From the NCBI GenBank assembly GCA_964563335.1, contig CAZLWL010000059.1:1-15180 (forward strand): 15,180 nt of DNA, written 5' to 3'. The notes under the pieces are model-generated. The model ran no database searches, was not told where the DNA came from, and was given only the letters and a program-made list of their open reading frames with translations. Both the position numbers and the translations under genes were made by a program. The DNA comes from QNBT01 sp964563335 (lineage in GTDB: Bacteria; Planctomycetota; Phycisphaerae; Sedimentisphaerales; Anaerohalosphaeraceae). Below are positions 12,865 to 15,180 of the stretch, one piece after another. Every line of letters begins with the position of its first letter. Positions within the stretch are counted from its first letter, which is position 1.

Positions 12865-14049
12865 ATGAAAATCGTTCACATAATAACTCGGCTCATACTC
12901 GGCGGGGCGCAGGAAAACACGCTGATCACCTGCAAACTCTTAGCTGAGCGAGGCCACGATGTAAAGCTCATAACAGGCCCGGCCCTCGGACCGGAAGGGC
13001 AGCTTTTCCAGAAGGCGCTGGGTCAAAAGTACAAAGTTGTCGTAATTGAGAAAATGCGCCGCGCAATTCATCCGCTTTACGACGCGATAAGCTATGTCCA
13101 AATCAAGAAACGTCTCAGGCGGATTCAGCCCGATATCGTCCACACGCACTCGGCAAAGGCCGGCATCTTAGGCCGATATGCCGCACACAGCCTGAAGGGA
13201 AAACTGCCTGGCAAGGGCCAAAACTTCCCACACATCGTTCATACCATCCACGGCCTGGCCTTTCATCCATACCAGGCAAAATGGCTGAACAAGTTTTACA
13301 TCGCCATCGAAAAGGCGGCCGCCAAGCGGACAGATGCGTTTATATGCGTTGCCGACGCCATGACGGAAAAGGCAGTCGCCGCCGGACTCGCACCCGAAAA
13401 CAATTTCACCACCGCCTACTCGGCCGTCGAGGAAGATGATTTTCTTAGCCGGCCCGACCCACAGCATATAAGCAGCTTCCGGCGAAAGTACGGCATAAGC
13501 GAGCAGGCGATTGTCTTTGTTACCATAGCCCGCCTTTTCGAGCTGAAGGGCCACGAATACATAATCGAATCCGCCCGGCGGCTGTCGCCTCGCTTCGAAA
13601 ATTGTGTGTGGCTGTTCGTCGGCGATGGTAAATTGGCCGGCCAAATCAAATCAGACATCCACTTAGCCAACCTCGGCTACAAATTCAGATTCACCGGTCT
13701 GCTCGGCCCCGATGAAATACCCCTCGCTATACACGCTTCCGACGTACTCGTGCACTGCTCGCTTCGCGAAGGATTAGCCCGCGTTCTGCCCCAGGCGATG
13801 CTCTGCGGCAAACCCGTCGTAAGCTTTAACATTGATGGGGCAAAAGAGGTTGTAAGCAGGCAAACCGGCTTTCTCGTCGAGCCTGAGAATGTCGAACAGT
13901 TGACAGAGGCGTGCGAAGAATTAACCGCAAGCGCTGAACTGCGCCAAAAGCTCGGCGAAGCAGGCAGGGAGTCCGTAAAGGAGAAATTCGCACCCGAGAC
14001 AATGGTCGATACCATCGAATCAGTCTATCAAAAACTTGTTGGTCAATAG
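12865..14049 (+). CDS. GT4-family glycosyltransferase
   Basis: The 394-aa GT-B enzyme transfers a sugar from a nucleotide donor, probably in cell-surface polysaccharide or glycolipid synthesis. The N-terminus MKIVHIITRLILGGAQENTL holds the acceptor-domain GGAQE loop. PDIVHTHSAKAGILGRYAA (89-107) and HTIHGLAFHPYQ are typical of the EpsF/CapM-like subgroup. The donor site contains FVGDGKL, FTGLL and SLREGLARVLPQAM (299-312). The usual E-x7-E ends in Gln310 instead of a second Glu, as in some other GT4 members. The ATG at 12865 is chosen because the earlier in-frame start at 12766 lies inside the terminal repeat of the preceding element. The yjbQ-like gene follows 15 bp downstream. Confidence 0.9.
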   Translation: MKIVHIITRLILGGAQENTLITCKLLAERGHDVKLITGPALGPEGQLFQKALGQKYKVVVIEKMRRAIHPLYDAISYVQIKKRLRRIQPDIVHTHSAKAGILGRYAAHSLKGKLPGKGQNFPHIVHTIHGLAFHPYQAKWLNKFYIAIEKAAAKRTDAFICVADAMTEKAVAAGLAPENNFTTAYSAVEEDDFLSRPDPQHISSFRRKYGISEQAIVFVTIARLFELKGHEYIIESARRLSPRFENCVWLFVGDGKLAGQIKSDIHLANLGYKFRFTGLLGPDEIPLAIHASDVLVHCSLREGLARVLPQAMLCGKPVVSFNIDGAKEVVSRQTGFLVEPENVEQLTEACEELTASAELRQKLGEAGRESVKEKFAPETMVDTIESVYQKLVGQ

Positions 14050-14064
14050 CATGAAAGGATACCC

Positions 14065-14481
14065 ATGAGAAGTTATAGGAAAGAATTGTGGTTCCACGCA
14101 AGAAATAGACGTGAATTTATCAATATCACGCCCGAGGTCGAGGCCTGCCTTGCTGAGAGCGGTATTCAGGAAGGTTTCGTACTTTGCAATGCCATGCACA
14201 TCACCGCCAGCGTCTTCATAAACGACAACGAGTCCGGCCTGCACCACGACTTCGAGGTCTGGCTCGAAAAGCTCGCCCCCGAAAAACCCTACTCACAGTA
14301 TCGTCACAATGGGTACGAAGATAACGCTGATGCCCACCTTAAGCGCACTGTTATGGGTAGAGAGGTCGTCGTTGCCGTCACCGACAGCAAACTCGACTTT
14401 GGTCCGTGGGAGCAGATTTTCTACGGTGAGTTCGACGGCAAACGAAAAAAACGCGTCCTTGTGAAGATTATCGGCGAATAA
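14065..14481 (+). CDS. YjbQ family (UPF0047) protein
   Basis: The 138-aa product is a full-length member of the YjbQ/UPF0047 family, annotated as secondary thiamine-phosphate synthase from weak activity in vitro; the true cellular role is unclear. Conserved residues are visible: HITASVFINDNESGLHHDFE (45-64), YRHNGYEDNADAHLKR (79-94) with the metal-site histidines, and LDFGPWEQIFYGEFDGKRKK near 110-129. The ATG at 14065 has AAAGGA at good spacing. It lies 15 bp after the glycosyltransferase gene and is probably co-transcribed, though no functional link is obvious. Confidence 0.92.
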   Translation: MRSYRKELWFHARNRREFINITPEVEACLAESGIQEGFVLCNAMHITASVFINDNESGLHHDFEVWLEKLAPEKPYSQYRHNGYEDNADAHLKRTVMGREVVVAVTDSKLDFGPWEQIFYGEFDGKRKKRVLVKIIGE

Positions 14482-14482
14482 A

Positions 14483-14506
14483 AAAATTGGTGTGATGCAT
14501 CGCACC
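14483..14506 (-). terminator. Candidate terminator for the minus-strand YihY-like gene
   Basis: GGTGTGATGCATCGCACC at 14489-14506 is self-complementary with one G-T pair. On the minus strand it is followed by AATTTTTT, giving hairpin plus U-tract. It lies just past the yjbQ-like stop between two converging genes. The palindrome also resembles a common dispersed repeat, so a double role is possible. Confidence 0.5.
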
Positions 14507-14538
14507 CTACCCGCCCTTACCCTTCGAGTATCCGTAGG

Positions 14539-14559
14539 ATGGGCAGCTTGTCTGCCCAT
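14539..14559. repeat. Hairpin ATGGGCAG-CTTGT-CTGCCCAT
   Basis: Perfect 8-bp inverted repeat with a 5-nt loop in the gap between converging genes; no T-tract, so not a clear terminator. Confidence 0.5.
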
Positions 14560-14676
14560 GCGGTTTCTTCGCCGGATCTTTGACCCGTCTGTGCTGGGTC
14601 TTCGACATCGAGCATCGAGGTCCGCCGGCTCGCGCCGGCAGGCTTCTGTTTTCTGTCTTCCCCGCTTCGCCATAGG

Positions 14677-15180
14677 CTACGCCGGCGGCGAGCTGTCCTC
14701 TGACTTCTGACCTCTGTCTTCCAGAATCTCTTTTAGTGTGTGACCGGCCAACTCATTGTGTTGGGCGGCGAAGATTGCCGAAAGCTGCGCCGGGGTTTCA
14801 TCATCGGCCTGGGCGAAGCTTGCCTTACCGATGGCCTGGGAAATCTCTGCAAGTGTTATATTGGCGCCATCCGTCGCCGGCGTATATCCGACCCGCGGCT
14901 CGGCCGTGCGAAACAGAAGTCCCGCCCCCGTCAGATGTTCCAATATCCTTTCACCAAAGTCAGCAGGCAGATTCAACTTGCTGCAGATGACCCCCACCGA
15001 TACCGGTGCCTGCTTTTGGTCGAACGCCCTTAGAATATATTCCAGCATCCTCACGGCCGTGAAATCGTTAGCAATGAAATACTCATCGCTCTTGTGCATC
15101 TTTGCAATCTCGGCCGCGTCAAGGGTCTTGAGATGCTGCGTCGTAAACGTAAGCTGCAAGCCGAAAAGGACTATCAGCCA
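14677..15180 (-). CDS. YihY/BrkB (RNase BN-like) family membrane protein, C-terminal part
   Basis: The frame is open to the window edge, so the start lies beyond 15180 and 167 codons are visible. The first residues, WLIVLFGLQLTFTTQHLKTL, match the end of the last transmembrane helix of YihY/BrkB-type proteins (typically '...LILLFGAELTxxxQ'). Next comes a soluble domain of about 100 residues that reads as a winged helix (ILRAFDQKQAPVSVGVIC, LNLPADFGERILEHLTGAGL, then ITLAEISQAIG). Such tails occur in the longer (over 400 aa) members. The function of the family is unsettled. The last residues (EDRGQKSEDSSPPA) are encoded by repeat-like DNA. A reading as a short Rrf2-like regulator starting at the TTG at 15159 is less likely, because the frame continues upstream with membrane-type sequence. 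Confidence 0.75.
   Translation of the reverse strand, partial: WLIVLFGLQLTFTTQHLKTLDAAEIAKMHKSDEYFIANDFTAVRMLEYILRAFDQKQAPVSVGVICSKLNLPADFGERILEHLTGAGLLFRTAEPRVGYTPATDGANITLAEISQAIGKASFAQADDETPAQLSAIFAAQHNELAGHTLKEILEDRGQKSEDSSPPA

Overview
The window looks like chromosome from an uncultured Planctomycetota, most plausibly class Phycisphaerae. This placement rests on general impression: ordinary housekeeping genes of that kind, long gene-poor gaps filled with GC-rich palindromic repeats, a Toprim protein family I associate with such genomes, and a small conserved 92-aa protein. No rRNA or other strict marker is present, so it is an inference.

Left part (1-5260). A nitroreductase (minus strand) is followed by about 900 bp without an intact gene. 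That stretch holds a decayed insertion sequence: a 380-bp remnant with perfect 14-bp terminal inverted repeats, a CCTAA target duplication and a fragment of IS1634-type transposase. A 26-codon stub of a GIY-YIG nuclease lies beside it. From 1514 to 4934 there is a small genomic island. The last 25 bp of the tmRNA gene (ssrA, minus strand, 4910-5260) are repeated exactly at 1514-1538, and these direct repeats bracket 3.4 kb of more AT-rich DNA. The cargo is a two-gene operon on the minus strand with its own strong sigma70-type promoter: a 572-aa protein with a class I SAM-methyltransferase signature, overlapping by 91 bp a 312-aa radical SAM protein of the spore-photolyase-like type. Small possible recombination-module leftovers lie at each end: a 49-aa HTH ORF beside ssrA, and a 99-aa ORF with an integrase-tail-like C-terminus beside the other repeat. 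No complete integrase is present. This island is the best candidate for an undescribed system.

Middle part (5261-10664). Upstream of ssrA are an imperfect inverted-repeat element and a near-consensus promoter that resembles the island promoter. Then come a 92-aa protein of unknown function and a 550-bp gap with repeats. After the gap are DUF1015 and a class V aminotransferase (a pair often linked to serine metabolism), and a lone Toprim protein resembling the A subunit of topoisomerase VI (Spo11/Mini-A-like).

Right part (10665-15180). The housekeeping genes asd and truA are 8 bp apart. A repeat-rich gap of 322 bp follows, then a GT4 glycosyltransferase and a YjbQ-family protein. The converging C-terminal end of a YihY/BrkB-like membrane protein with a winged-helix tail runs off the window end.

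No CRISPR array, rRNA or complete tRNA gene was seen.
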